Part shown: positions 44,702 to 53,783 of the stretch, piece after piece
Layout: the number at the start of each line of letters is the position of its first letter
How positions within the stretch are numbered: the stretch's first letter is position 1
NCBI GenBank assembly: GCA_018702955.1
Contig: JABJEK010000039.1
Span: forward strand, 1-57,599
Reading direction: 5' to 3'
Source of the DNA: Rhodospirillaceae bacterium
GTDB taxonomy: Bacteria > Pseudomonadota > Alphaproteobacteria > UBA6615
DNA length: 57,599 nucleotides
The notes under the pieces: model-generated
The model's database searches: none
Told to the model about the DNA's origin: nothing
The model's input: the letters and a program-made list of their open reading frames with translations, nothing else
Position numbers and translations under genes: made by a program

Positions 44702-44721
44702 ACGTCCCGGCTCCGGGACGT
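44702..44721. promoter_or_regulatory. Perfect 9-bp inverted repeat between clpB and the MOSC gene
   Basis: ACGTCCCGG-CT-CCGGGACGT lies in the divergent region, directly upstream of the proposed clpB -35 element and 26 bases before the MOSC ATG. It could be an operator or the leader hairpin of the MOSC message. Confidence 0.4.
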
Positions 44722-44747
44722 CTTATTCGGCAGGAAACCCCACTGAA

Positions 44748-45509
44748 ATGAACGCCAGTATCTCAGAAATTCGTAGCTACCCCGTTAAGGGCCTGTCAGG
44801 CCTCATTCTGGCCCATGCGAGCCTCGAAATAGGCCAAACAATCACGGGAGACCGCCGGTTTGCGCTCGGTCGCCCCGGATTCGCATTCGATACGGAAAAT
44901 CCGGTCTGGATGCCCAAAACCAACTTTCTGGCCCTTGTCCGCGATGAAAAACTGGCGGAACTGGATGCCGGTTTCGATGGGTCAACGAACATTCTCACCC
45001 TGCGGCAGGCGGCACGCGTTGTCCTCGCGGCAGACCTCTCGAGCCCCGAAGGCCGCACAGAGGTGGAGGCATTTTTCGCCGAATTTCTCGCCGACGAGAT
45101 CGACGGGCTGCCGACTCTGCTCGAGGCGGGCGACCACAGCTTCTCAGATCTCGACGCCAAGGTAATCTCGCTTATCAACCTCAACAGTGTCGCCGCACTG
45201 GGTAACCAAATCGACGCGGATGTCGACGCGCGCCGATTTCGGGCAAACGTCTATTTCGACGGCGCGCCCGCATGGTCGGAATTCGACTGGCTGGATCGTA
45301 GAATTCAGATCGGCGGCGCCGTCGCCGAGATCATCAAGCGCACCCGGCGATGTGCCGCGACCAACGTCAATCCGGACACCGCCAGACGCGACATGAACCT
45401 GCCCCGCGCCCTGCAAAAGGGCTGGGGTCATACGGATATGGGTGTGTATGCGCGGATCGTTAAACCAGGCGAAATTCGCCCGGGAGATACGATCGTTCCG
45501 ACGGCATGA
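44748..45509 (+). CDS. MOSC-domain protein (molybdenum cofactor sulfurase C-terminal type)
   Basis: The protein has 253 residues. The N-terminal beta-barrel region begins IRSYPVKGLSG near residue 8 (the typical YPVKS/G motif). The MOSC domain at about 115-250 contains RRFRANVYFDG, the conserved cysteine in RTRRCAATNVNPDTARRD and HTDMGVYARI near the end. Such proteins handle sulfur on the molybdenum cofactor or act like mARC N-reductases with cytochrome b5-type partners. A redox partner is not encoded nearby. AGGAAA precedes the ATG, though at long spacing. Confidence 0.88.
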   Translation: MNASISEIRSYPVKGLSGLILAHASLEIGQTITGDRRFALGRPGFAFDTENPVWMPKTNFLALVRDEKLAELDAGFDGSTNILTLRQAARVVLAADLSSPEGRTEVEAFFAEFLADEIDGLPTLLEAGDHSFSDLDAKVISLINLNSVAALGNQIDADVDARRFRANVYFDGAPAWSEFDWLDRRIQIGGAVAEIIKRTRRCAATNVNPDTARRDMNLPRALQKGWGHTDMGVYARIVKPGEIRPGDTIVPTA

Positions 45510-45537
45510 TCGACCGATAACCAGCCGACATGAACAG

Positions 45538-46185
45538 CTAGGCCGTTACGGCCTCACCGTCATCGCCATCGCCGTCACCGTCATCTGATTTGGCTGCAGA
45601 ATCCTCGGCGACGTTGCCGTCGGAATCCGTATTACCATCAGCTGCAGCCGTGCGGCCGTTGCTTCGACGTGCGCGGCGCTTGCGACCGTTCGAACGTGAA
45701 CCGGAATCGTCGGCCTTACCGGCTTTCTCGCCCTTGTCAGCCTTATCACCTTGCGCCGCGTCGTCAGAGGCGTCGGCGTCAGAACCGGAATCTTCAGCCT
45801 GCAGGTTTTCAACGAAGGATCCGTGTCCGTCGCCAGAATCGCGGCTTGGTTCGCGTGGCGGATCGTTGCGAGATGAATCATCGCGAGAGCCCTCGTCCCG
45901 AGTCCCCTCTTCCGACCCGCTGCGCTGTTCGTTCTTGGCAGCGGCAGCAGCCATCAACCGATAGTAATGCTCCGCGTGCTGCAGATAATTTTCCGCGCCC
46001 ACGCGATCACCGGCTGAGCCCGCATCGCGGGCCAGTTGCTGATATTTCTCATATATCTGCGACGGATTCCCGCGCACGCGCGCGCCGGGGCCGTTGCTGT
46101 CATATGTCTGGTTCCGGGAATTGCCGGACTTGCGTCCGCCGCGGCCCCGTGCCCGCCTGTTGTTGTTATTCGAATTTGGTCGCAT
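45538..46185 (-). CDS. DUF4167-domain protein
   Basis: The protein has 215 residues. The N-terminal 85 residues contain the DUF4167 block: a basic Asn/Arg/Gly-rich stretch, then VRGNPSQIYEKYQQLARDAGSAGDRVGAENYLQHAEHYYRLM. The remaining 130 residues are low-complexity, rich in Asp, Ser, Gly, Lys and Arg, with alternating acidic and basic runs, and probably disordered. The family is confined largely to alphaproteobacteria. It probably interacts with RNA or ribosomes, given the RGG-like N terminus, but this is inference. It lies 244 bases after prmC. Confidence 0.9.
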   Translation of the reverse strand: MRPNSNNNNRRARGRGGRKSGNSRNQTYDSNGPGARVRGNPSQIYEKYQQLARDAGSAGDRVGAENYLQHAEHYYRLMAAAAAKNEQRSGSEEGTRDEGSRDDSSRNDPPREPSRDSGDGHGSFVENLQAEDSGSDADASDDAAQGDKADKGEKAGKADDSGSRSNGRKRRARRSNGRTAAADGNTDSDGNVAEDSAAKSDDGDGDGDDGEAVTA

Positions 46186-46375
46186 TGCTTCCGTCGATCA
46201 GATTACTGATTACGGTCCAACTCCCACCCAAACTGGCGTCGTCCAACTGGATCACACACTTTCCGAAAATGACCGCTCAACCGCGAGGGCCACTTCGAGT
46301 TCGGATCCGGGAGTTCAGATTATTCGCCAAGGCCTATGGGATTGTGATCGCTACAGGCACCTTACGGCATATCTG

Positions 46376-46408
46376 ACCGGGGCACCCTATGCGGCCCGGT
46401 TTTGTTTT
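46376..46408 (+). terminator. Orphan plus-strand intrinsic terminator
   Basis: ACCGGG-GCA and TGC-(GG)-CCCGGT form a 9-bp stem with a 2-base bulge and a 5-base loop, followed on the plus strand by TTTTGTTTT (46400-46408). Flanking genes are both on the minus strand, so it has no obvious protein-coding client. On the minus strand the hairpin has no U-tract. Confidence 0.45.
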
Positions 46409-46429
46409 CCAAGAACTTTCTGTGCCTCG

Positions 46430-47302
46430 TTAACTCTCTGTTGTCGGCTCAAAGGTGATGACCCGTGCCCGGCGCGCAATATCCTGGTCGACCTCGGCAA
46501 TGCGCAGCCCGGCGACGCGGCCAAGTGCGGCGACGCCGCGCGCCTGTCCTTGCCCCAATTCAAAGGCGATGACCGAACGCCCGGTCCCGAGTCTTTTAAG
46601 CTGGGGAATGATGCGCCGGTAGGCAGCCATGCCGTCGGCACCGCCATCCAGCGCCATGTTGGGTTCGAACTCCCGCACCTCGGGGTCGAGATGCTTCAGC
46701 TCGTAGCGCGCGATATAGGGTGGATTGGAGACGATGACGTCGAACGGTCCCTCGATGCCCTCGCACCAATCAGTTTCGCGCCATTCGACCCGGCCGGACA
46801 ATCCCAGGGCTTCCGCGTTCGCGGCCGCCACTTCGAGCGCCGCGGGGGACGCGTCCACGCCCAGAGCAGTCGCATTCGGGCATTCCGCGAGCAACGTCAG
46901 GGCGATGCAGCCGCTGCCGGTACCCAGATCCAGAATTCGTAGCGGCGCATCTCGGTCCTCGATACGCGCGAGAACGGTTTCAATCAGGGTCTCGGTATCC
47001 GGTCGCGGCGTGAGAACATCGCCAGTCACGCGGAAGGTCCGCGACCAGAACTCGCGCTCACCGACAATCTGCGAGACCGGTTCACGGCGTTCGCGGCGCT
47101 CCAGAAGCTCCGCATAACCCTGCAACGCCGTACGATCGATTTCGGCATCGGGGTTGGCGATCAGCCAGGCGTCTTCGTGCCCGGTCACCTGGCGCAACAA
47201 CACACGCGCGTCGAGTTCCGGACTGTCGGCGCCGACCGCGCGCAAACGCCCACCGGCCTCGGCCAGGGCTGCGGCAATCGTGTTCGAAATCATCTCAGGC
47301 AT
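46430..47302 (-). CDS. prmC: Release factor glutamine methyltransferase
   Basis: The protein has 290 residues from the ATG that overlaps the prfA stop by 8 bases; a second ATG nine bases later is possible. The N-terminal helical domain ([13 protein letters not shown]) is followed by SAM motif [16 protein letters not shown] and the catalytic NPPY motif in [13 protein letters not shown]. It methylates the glutamine of the GGQ motif in release factors RF1 and RF2. The position directly after prfA is the classical arrangement. Confidence 0.95.
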   Translation of the reverse strand: MPEMISNTIAAALAEAGGRLRAVGADSPELDARVLLRQVTGHEDAWLIANPDAEIDRTALQGYAELLERRERREPVSQIVGEREFWSRTFRVTGDVLTPRPDTETLIETVLARIEDRDAPLRILDLGTGSGCIALTLLAECPNATALGVDASPAALEVAAANAEALGLSGRVEWRETDWCEGIEGPFDVIVSNPPYIARYELKHLDPEVREFEPNMALDGGADGMAAYRRIIPQLKRLGTGRSVIAFELGQGQARGVAALGRVAGLRIAEVDQDIARRARVITFEPTTES

Positions 47303-48383
47303 CTGGGCTGTCATCCTCGGCAAGTTGGGCGGCCTGGTCTTCGGTGGTCAGCGCATCAATAAGTTCATCCAGCGCCTCCCCGTCGAGGATTCGGTCGAGT
47401 TTATGAAGGGTCAGGTTGATCCGATGATCGGTCACCCGGCCCTGGGGAAAATTATAGGTGCGAATGCGTTCGGACCGGTCGCCCGAACCCACCTGGCTGC
47501 GCCGTGACGCGGCGCGCTCGGCATCGATCAGCTGTCGTTCATGCTCATACAGGCGCGCGCGCAGAACCCGCATCGCCTTGGCCCGATTCTTGTGCTGGGA
47601 TTTTTCATCCTGCTGGGTGACCACGATCCCGGTCGGAATATGGGTAATCCGCACCGCGCTATCGGTCGTGTTGACCGACTGCCCACCGGGGCCCGATGCG
47701 CGGTAGGTGTCCACCCGCAAGTCACTCTCGGCGATGTCGATGTCGACTTCCTCGGCTTCCGGCAGCACCGCGACAGTTGCCGCCGATGTGTGAATGCGAC
47801 CGCTGCTCTCCGTCTCGGGCACCCGCTGCACGCGGTGTACACCGGATTCATATTTCAGGCGCGAGAACACATCCTGGCCGCTGATGCTCGCGACGACTTC
47901 CTTGTAGCCGCCGATGCCCGTGCCGCTGGAATCCATCACCTCGACCTTCCACTTTTTGTCCTCGGCGTAGCGCTGATACATCCGGAACAGGCTGCCGGCG
48001 AACAAGGCGGCCTCGTCGCCACCCGTCCCGGCACGGATTTCGAGGATCGCGTTCTTCGTGTCCGCCTCGTCCTTGGGCAGAAGCATGAGTTTGAGCGATT
48101 GCTCGAGCTCGGGCACGCGAGCGCGCAGTTCCTCGATCTCGAGCTGCGCGAGCTCCTTCATCTCCGCATCCGCCTCGCCATCCGCGATGATCTCCTCGAG
48201 GCCCGTGATCTCTTCATTCGCGCCGCGCAACGCCAGCACCTTCTCCACGACCTGTCCGAGTTCCGAATATTCCTTCGACAGACGAACATATTCCTGCGGA
48301 TCGCTACCATCAGTGCTTGCCAGCAAATCGGAAAGCTGTGTGTGGCGTTCGACCACGCGGTCGAGTTTTTCATCCAGGCTCAT
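47295..48383 (-). CDS. prfA: Peptide chain release factor 1
   Basis: The protein has 362 residues. The stop-codon reading motif of the PxT class is PET at 189-191 in [20 protein letters not shown], and the catalytic GGQ is at 233-235 in [10 protein letters not shown]. These assign it to RF1, which ends translation at UAA and UAG in the ribosomal A site. Its ATG overlaps the stop of hemA by 4 bases, and its stop overlaps prmC. Confidence 0.97.
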   Translation of the reverse strand: MSLDEKLDRVVERHTQLSDLLASTDGSDPQEYVRLSKEYSELGQVVEKVLALRGANEEITGLEEIIADGEADAEMKELAQLEIEELRARVPELEQSLKLMLLPKDEADTKNAILEIRAGTGGDEAALFAGSLFRMYQRYAEDKKWKVEVMDSSGTGIGGYKEVVASISGQDVFSRLKYESGVHRVQRVPETESSGRIHTSAATVAVLPEAEEVDIDIAESDLRVDTYRASGPGGQSVNTTDSAVRITHIPTGIVVTQQDEKSQHKNRAKAMRVLRARLYEHERQLIDAERAASRRSQVGSGDRSERIRTYNFPQGRVTDHRINLTLHKLDRILDGEALDELIDALTTEDQAAQLAEDDSPDA

Positions 48384-49711
48384 TGGTCTTCACTCCCGGA
48401 CGATGCAGTGCCGTCCGTTTCCGGTTCGTCTTGTGTTTCTTGCTTGTCCGGGGTCAGCCCGAACATGCGTCGGGCCGCCTTCGCAATAGAACTGTCGGCA
48501 CCCTCATCTCGCGCCGCCGTGCGCAATGTCAGAGAGGGCGTGTGTAGCAGCCGATTGATCAGGCGCCGCGTGATTTCGTCCGCGTCGCCATGGGGATGGT
48601 CCGACAGGGTCTCGGCCCGGACCGCATCGAAATGCGCCCGCAGGTCCGCCACGACCGGCACTGCGTCGCGCTCGGCCCGTGAATCCTGAAACATCGTGAT
48701 GTGCCGGTCGATGGTCTGCCACGCTTCGGCCATCGCCGCGTCACGCGATTGGCGATTGGAGCGCGAAATCGATTCCAGATGATCGAGGTCGTACAGAAAA
48801 GCATCCTCAAGGCCGGCGATATCCGGGTCCGCATCATTGGGGATCGCCACGTCGAGCACGAAGATCGGTTTGCGCCGCCGCGCGCGCAAGGCGTCCTGCA
48901 GCATGGCGGCGGTGATCATCGGGCGGCCGATCCCCGCCGCGCCGATCACGAGATCGGATCCGACGAGTGCGGCCGGGATATCGTCATAGGTCACACTGTG
49001 GCCCTCGACGATCCGGGCGAGCGCCTGGCCGCGCGCCGCGTTGCTGGCCGCGACCGTGACACGCCGCAGGCCGCCGCTGCGAAATTGGTCGAGCATCAGC
49101 ATGCCCATCTCGGCCGGTCCGATCAGCAGCGCCGAGACATCTTCCAGGCTGCCGAACAGGTTGCGCGCCGCCTGCACTGCCGCCGTCGCCAGCGACACCG
49201 GCCCCTCGGCGATCGCCGTGTTCGAGCGGACATCCTTGGCCGCCCCATAGGCGTGCTGCATCAGGCTTTCGAGTTCGCGGCCGACACCGCCAGAATCGCG
49301 GGCAAGCGCATGGGCGGTCTTGAGCTGTCCGAGGACTTCGGATTCACCCACGACAACACTTTCGAGGCTCGCCGCGACCGCGAACACATGGCGCGCGGCG
49401 TCAGCGCCCATCAGCTGGAAGAATTCGCCATCCGCATGACCGGCACTGCCGGCGCGCCGCCCCAGTATCTCTCGGGCCACACCGACTGCGCGGTCAGGAT
49501 CGACAGCCGCACCGTGAAACTCGACCCGATCGCAGGTCGAGACCACCAGTGCCTGATCAAAACCACCCTTCCGGAGCGCGGCCAGCACCTCGGGCACGTC
49601 CGCGTCCTCGATAAACAATCGATCCCGCAAGGCGGCACTGCTGGTCTTGTGGCTGGCGCCAACGACGACATAGTCGGCCGGCGCCGCCCCCTGTTCAGGA
49701 CGGTGGCCCAT
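48380..49711 (-). CDS. hemA: Glutamyl-tRNA reductase (divergent)
   Basis: The protein has 443 residues. The catalytic cysteine is C60 in [12 protein letters not shown] (usual motif STCNR, so Asn is replaced by Asp); H21/K22 in GASHKTSS replace the usual [21 protein letters not shown] corresponds to the conserved SLDSMVLGEPQILGQVK, and LLIGPAEMG to the NADP site. The C-terminal dimerisation domain is present, followed by an acidic tail. It reduces glutamyl-tRNA to glutamate-1-semialdehyde, the first step of the C5 route to heme. It stands directly upstream of prfA with a 4-base overlap. Confidence 0.88.
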   Translation of the reverse strand: MGHRPEQGAAPADYVVVGASHKTSSAALRDRLFIEDADVPEVLAALRKGGFDQALVVSTCDRVEFHGAAVDPDRAVGVAREILGRRAGSAGHADGEFFQLMGADAARHVFAVAASLESVVVGESEVLGQLKTAHALARDSGGVGRELESLMQHAYGAAKDVRSNTAIAEGPVSLATAAVQAARNLFGSLEDVSALLIGPAEMGMLMLDQFRSGGLRRVTVAASNAARGQALARIVEGHSVTYDDIPAALVGSDLVIGAAGIGRPMITAAMLQDALRARRRKPIFVLDVAIPNDADPDIAGLEDAFLYDLDHLESISRSNRQSRDAAMAEAWQTIDRHITMFQDSRAERDAVPVVADLRAHFDAVRAETLSDHPHGDADEITRRLINRLLHTPSLTLRTAARDEGADSSIAKAARRMFGLTPDKQETQDEPETDGTASSGSEDQ

Positions 49712-49723
49712 ATCTATGTGTCG

Positions 49724-50968
49724 CTAACGGTATGCGGCGAGGTGGTCGGTCAGGTCGGCGATGGCCACATCGGTCTGTTCGCCGCTGTCGAGGTTGCGCA
49801 CGGTCACGGTCCCCTTGGCCAGTTCATCGTCGCCGATCAGCACGGCCGCCGCGGCGTTGATCCGGTCCGCGCGTTTCAGGCCGCGTTTCACGCCACCCTT
49901 ATAGAGCAGTTCGATCGTCAGCCCGGCACGGCGCAGTTCGCGTGCGAGGCGCACGGTTTCGCGCTCACCGCCCTCGCCCATCCCGACCAACGCGATCGCG
50001 CGGGTTGGCCGGACCGGTTCGCCCAGCATCATCGCCAACCGCTCGACACCGGCCGCCCAGCCGACACCCGGCGTTGCGGGCCCGCCCATGGTCTCGATCA
50101 GGCCGTCATAGCGCCCGCCGGCGAGCACGGTGCCCTGGGCGCCCAGCGCCTGGGTCGTGAACTCGAAGGCGGTGTGGCTGTAATAATCGAGGCCGCGCAC
50201 GAGCCGTGGATTGAGCGTGTAGGTAATCCCGATCGTGTCGAGCCCCGCGCGCACCGCATCGAAGAAGGCCCGCGCGTCGTCGCTCAGATAGTCATCGAAT
50301 ACCGGCGCGTCGTTAATGACGGCACGATCGCCTTCGTTTTTGGAGTCGAGAATCCGCAGCGGATTGCGCTGCAGGCGTTCTCGGCTATCATCAGACAGCT
50401 TGTCGGCGTGGCCGGTGAAGTAATCGACCAGGGCATCGCGATACGCGACGCGGCTCTCGCTGTCGCCGAGCGTGTTCAGCTCCAGCGTCGTCTCGGACAG
50501 AATACCGAGCGCATCCAGAATATCGGCGCCCAGCGCGATCACCTCGACGTCACCCGACGGCTCGGCGACCCCGACCAGCTCGACACCAATCTGATGGAAC
50601 TGACGCAGGCGCCCCTTCTGCGGGCGCTCGTGGCGAAACATCGGGCCGTTGTAGAAACATTTGAGCGGCAGCTCGTTGCGCAAGCCCCCCGAGATCACTG
50701 CCCGCGCGATGCCCGCCGTGCCTTCCGGGCGCAGGGTCAGGCTGTCGCCGCCCTTGTCCTCGAAGGTGTACATCTCCTTGGTGACGATGTCGGAGGTGTC
50801 GCCAAGGGTACGCTGGAAGACATCGGTGAACTCGAAAATCGGCGTCGACATCGGGCCATAGCCGTACCGATCCGCCACGTCGCGCGCGGCGGCAACGATG
50901 GCGAGTTGCGCGCGCGCCTCATCACCGATCAGGTCATGCGTGCCACGTACGGGTTGGAGTTTTGCCAC
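49724..50968 (-). CDS. hisS: Histidyl-tRNA synthetase
   Basis: The protein has 414 residues. Motif 1 and the start LQPVRGTHDLIGDEA, motif 2 TLRPEGTAGIARAV...FYNGPMFRHERPQKGRLRQFHQ, the histidine-specific LVRGLDYYSHTAFE block and motif 3 TPGVGWAAGVERLAMML are all present, followed by a C-terminal anticodon-binding domain. It charges tRNA-His in the cytoplasm. It lies 12 bases upstream of hemA and 23 bases downstream of ispG, within the same minus-strand block. Confidence 0.97.
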   Translation of the reverse strand: MAKLQPVRGTHDLIGDEARAQLAIVAAARDVADRYGYGPMSTPIFEFTDVFQRTLGDTSDIVTKEMYTFEDKGGDSLTLRPEGTAGIARAVISGGLRNELPLKCFYNGPMFRHERPQKGRLRQFHQIGVELVGVAEPSGDVEVIALGADILDALGILSETTLELNTLGDSESRVAYRDALVDYFTGHADKLSDDSRERLQRNPLRILDSKNEGDRAVINDAPVFDDYLSDDARAFFDAVRAGLDTIGITYTLNPRLVRGLDYYSHTAFEFTTQALGAQGTVLAGGRYDGLIETMGGPATPGVGWAAGVERLAMMLGEPVRPTRAIALVGMGEGGERETVRLARELRRAGLTIELLYKGGVKRGLKRADRINAAAAVLIGDDELAKGTVTVRNLDSGEQTDVAIADLTDHLAAYR

Positions 50969-50991
50969 GGTCTTCTCGGAACGTATCGGGG

Positions 50992-52143
50992 CTATTCGGC
51001 CGCGGACGACAGGCTACCGGCGTCCTCGGTTTCGGATTCTGCGGCCTCAGCGGCATCGATCTCCGCCGCCTTGGCCTCCACGAGGCCCACCAGGTGATCG
51101 ACGATATCTTCGTCCTGCAAACGATGATGGGGCTGGCCGCCGATATACACCTGATGGGTGCCGCGGCCGCCGCCGGTGAAGCCGATATCCGTCATCGTCG
51201 CCTCTCCCGGACCATTCACCACGCAACCAATCACCGACACCGTCATCGGCGTGGTGATGTGTGACAGGCGTTCTTCCAGAACCTTCACGGTCTCGATCAC
51301 ATCATATTGCTGGCGCGCACAGGACGGGCAGGAAATCACGTTCACACCCCGGTGGCGCAGCCCCAGAGATTTGAGCAGATCGAAGCCGACCTTCACCTCT
51401 TCGACCGGATCGGCCGACAGGGATACGCGCAGCGTGTCGCCGATCCCCGACCAGAGCAGCATGCCGAGACCGACCGAGGATTTGACCGTGCCCGATCGCA
51501 GGCCGCCCGCCTCGGTGATGCCGATATGCAGCGGATAATCACAGGCTTCGGCAAGGCCCATATAGGACGCGACGGCCAGGAATACGTCCGATGCCTTCAC
51601 CGAAATCTTGAACTCGCGAAAATCCTCGTCCTCCAGCATGCGGACGGAATTCAGCGCGCTTTCGATCAACGCCTCGGGACAGGGCTCGCCATATTTTTCG
51701 AGCAATTCCTTCTCAAGACTGCCGCCATTGACCCCGATGCGCATGGAGCAATTATTGTCGCGCGCCGCATGGACAACCTCGCGCACGCGATCTCGCGAGC
51801 CGATATTGCCCGGGTTCAGACGCAGGCAGGCGGCCCCCGCTTCGGCCGCCTCGATGGCGCGGCGATAGTGAAAATGGATATCCGCGACGATCGGCACCGT
51901 GACCTCGGGGATGATCTGGCGCAGCGCCGCGGTACTTTCCTCATCGGGACACGACACGCGCACGATATCCGCCCCCGCCACTTCCAGCGCGCGGATCTGG
52001 TCGATCGTGCCCGCCACGTCGGTGGTCCGGGTATTGGTCATGGACTGAACAGTAATCGGCGCATCGCCGCCCACAGGGACGTCGCCAACCATGATCTGAC
52101 GGCTTTTTCGCCGTTCGATGTCGCGATAAGGGCGAACGCTCAT
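50992..52143 (-). CDS. ispG: 4-hydroxy-3-methylbut-2-en-1-yl diphosphate synthase (flavodoxin)
   Basis: The protein has 383 residues from the ATG at 52143; an upstream frame extension has no family match. The TIM-barrel N domain begins [27 protein letters not shown]. The 4Fe-4S cysteines are in SCPSCARQ and in [12 protein letters not shown]. The enzyme makes HMBPP from MEcPP in the non-mevalonate isoprenoid pathway. The last 30 residues are an Ala/Glu-rich tail beyond the usual end. Confidence 0.96.
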   Translation of the reverse strand: MSVRPYRDIERRKSRQIMVGDVPVGGDAPITVQSMTNTRTTDVAGTIDQIRALEVAGADIVRVSCPDEESTAALRQIIPEVTVPIVADIHFHYRRAIEAAEAGAACLRLNPGNIGSRDRVREVVHAARDNNCSMRIGVNGGSLEKELLEKYGEPCPEALIESALNSVRMLEDEDFREFKISVKASDVFLAVASYMGLAEACDYPLHIGITEAGGLRSGTVKSSVGLGMLLWSGIGDTLRVSLSADPVEEVKVGFDLLKSLGLRHRGVNVISCPSCARQQYDVIETVKVLEERLSHITTPMTVSVIGCVVNGPGEATMTDIGFTGGGRGTHQVYIGGQPHHRLQDEDIVDHLVGLVEAKAAEIDAAEAAESETEDAGSLSSAAE

Positions 52144-52260
52144 ACCTGATTCAACCTTCGGAATTGACGCCGGAAAACGACCATAAAAATCTGCCGTAAC
52201 ATGCGCGCCACCGGGCCAAATATCAACCGCGCGCAGGCACACCGGAGACGGCAGCGAACG

Positions 52261-53610
52261 CTATCGAACGACCGCAGCCCCGGTCTTGAGGAGATCGGGG
52301 TCAAGGCGCACATCACGGCGGCTTTCACCGCGTTCGCCGATCGCTGGAACCGAGTCACCGTCGACGGAAATATCGAGACCGCCGGCATTTCCCGTCATCA
52401 GACGCAGCCCGCTGCGGTTGGGCACGAGATATCTGTCCCCCGCCTGCAGCATCTGGGTCAGGACAACATTCTCTTCCTTGTCGCGAACCTGGACCCAGGT
52501 GTTTTCCTCGGCAATCAGGATGATCCGCGCCGCCGCATTTCGCGCACCGTAGGTGCGGCCCTCACGGTCTGATGGGTTGTCGCTTGTCGATGCCTGCGGT
52601 TCCTCGATTTCGGGGAGTGCAATGATGGCCGGCTCGGATGAAAATTCAGCCGGAGCCGGAGTGGCGACAGCGACTTCCGTAACCGGCGCCGGCTCATCTG
52701 CTGGTGTATCGGCCGCCATCGTGTCCGCAACGGTCGCATTCGCAGTGGTTGTTTCAACGGCCGCCGAATCCGCGGGCGTCGTTTCACTGATCACATCGGG
52801 CGCCGGGGTTTCAGCAACCTCAACGGCTTGCGCCGGCGCTTCGGCGGCAGCCGGCGCTGCGGCCGCAGCTGCTTCAGCGAGTGTCGGCACATCCACCATG
52901 GACGCAAGCGGATCCCCCTGCGGCTGCAGATAGGACGGCGGGACCAGCGGGACTTCGGGTTCATCCGTGACAGGCGCGGAATCATCCGGCGCCGACATCG
53001 GCCCTTCAAACGGTATCGATTCCGAGCCCGCGGTCGCCTCTGCATTCGGGCTCGCGACCGGCGCAGACGTATCCGGGGTTGATATGCCCGGCGGTGGCGC
53101 GCTCGTCTCGGGATTTACCTGTGCATCTCCGGGTGGTGCTGGAACCCGCGCGACTTCGATGCCGTTCTGGCTTTGGTACCAGTACCAACCGCCAAACGCC
53201 GCCGCACCAAGAAGCAGACAAACCGTGACCAACAATCCCCCGGGAAAACGTCCCTCCGGAACCGGCGTGGGGAACTCGAGTTCCTGCGGTGCCTGTATGC
53301 CGCTCGCCTCTTCCTTGAACCGCGCAACCAGCGAGGGCGCATCCAGCCGAAGATAGGCCGCGTAGGAACGCACGAATCCAACGGCGTAGGTGGCGCCGGG
53401 AAGTTCGTCGAAACGGCCGTCTTCAATGGCTTCGAGATAGACCCGGCGGATTCGCAAATTCTGTGCGACGTCGGCCACCGTCCGACCGGTTGTCTCGCGC
53501 GCTTCACGCAGAAACGCACCAACATGATCCCCACCCTCTACCGGGTGCATCATGTCCGACGCGCCATCCTGGTTCAGGACGCGAAACGAGCGTGGGTTTA
53601 GACGTACCAT
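52261..53610 (-). CDS. RodZ-like helix-turn-helix membrane protein with DUF4115
   Basis: The protein has 449 residues from the preferred ATG at 53610; another ATG at 53553 would give 430. A RodZ-type HTH (VGAFLREARETTGRTVADVAQNLRIRRVYLEAIEDGRFDELPGATYAVGFVRSYAAYL) lies near residues 30-90, and a membrane helix LLVTVCLLLGAAAFGGWYWYQ near 127-147. A long periplasmic linker very rich in Ala, Pro, Thr, Glu and Asp follows (about 150-345), then a C-terminal DUF4115 beta domain (about 350-430). In E. coli RodZ links MreB to the cell-wall machinery and sets rod shape. The position upstream of ispG matches other proteobacteria. Confidence 0.88.
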   Translation of the reverse strand: MVRLNPRSFRVLNQDGASDMMHPVEGGDHVGAFLREARETTGRTVADVAQNLRIRRVYLEAIEDGRFDELPGATYAVGFVRSYAAYLRLDAPSLVARFKEEASGIQAPQELEFPTPVPEGRFPGGLLVTVCLLLGAAAFGGWYWYQSQNGIEVARVPAPPGDAQVNPETSAPPPGISTPDTSAPVASPNAEATAGSESIPFEGPMSAPDDSAPVTDEPEVPLVPPSYLQPQGDPLASMVDVPTLAEAAAAAAPAAAEAPAQAVEVAETPAPDVISETTPADSAAVETTTANATVADTMAADTPADEPAPVTEVAVATPAPAEFSSEPAIIALPEIEEPQASTSDNPSDREGRTYGARNAAARIILIAEENTWVQVRDKEENVVLTQMLQAGDRYLVPNRSGLRLMTGNAGGLDISVDGDSVPAIGERGESRRDVRLDPDLLKTGAAVVR

Positions 53611-53783
53611 CGGATCCCCAGCCAACGACGTTCGGTGAATTGCGCCAGTCGCAAAAACCAGTTCCTGTCAGAATTCAGGTTCAGGTCTAAAAAACGCGAT
53701 CTGCGACCTAAGTCACCATAATCAAACGAAATTCACGTTTGTGTATCGACTTAGTATCAAATGCGAGTCCGAGCCGCAACGAT

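Noticed and set aside
48701..51097. A 798-codon plus-strand frame
   Set aside because: It is antisense to hemA and hisS, has shadow composition (His/Arg/Gln-rich) and no family motifs.
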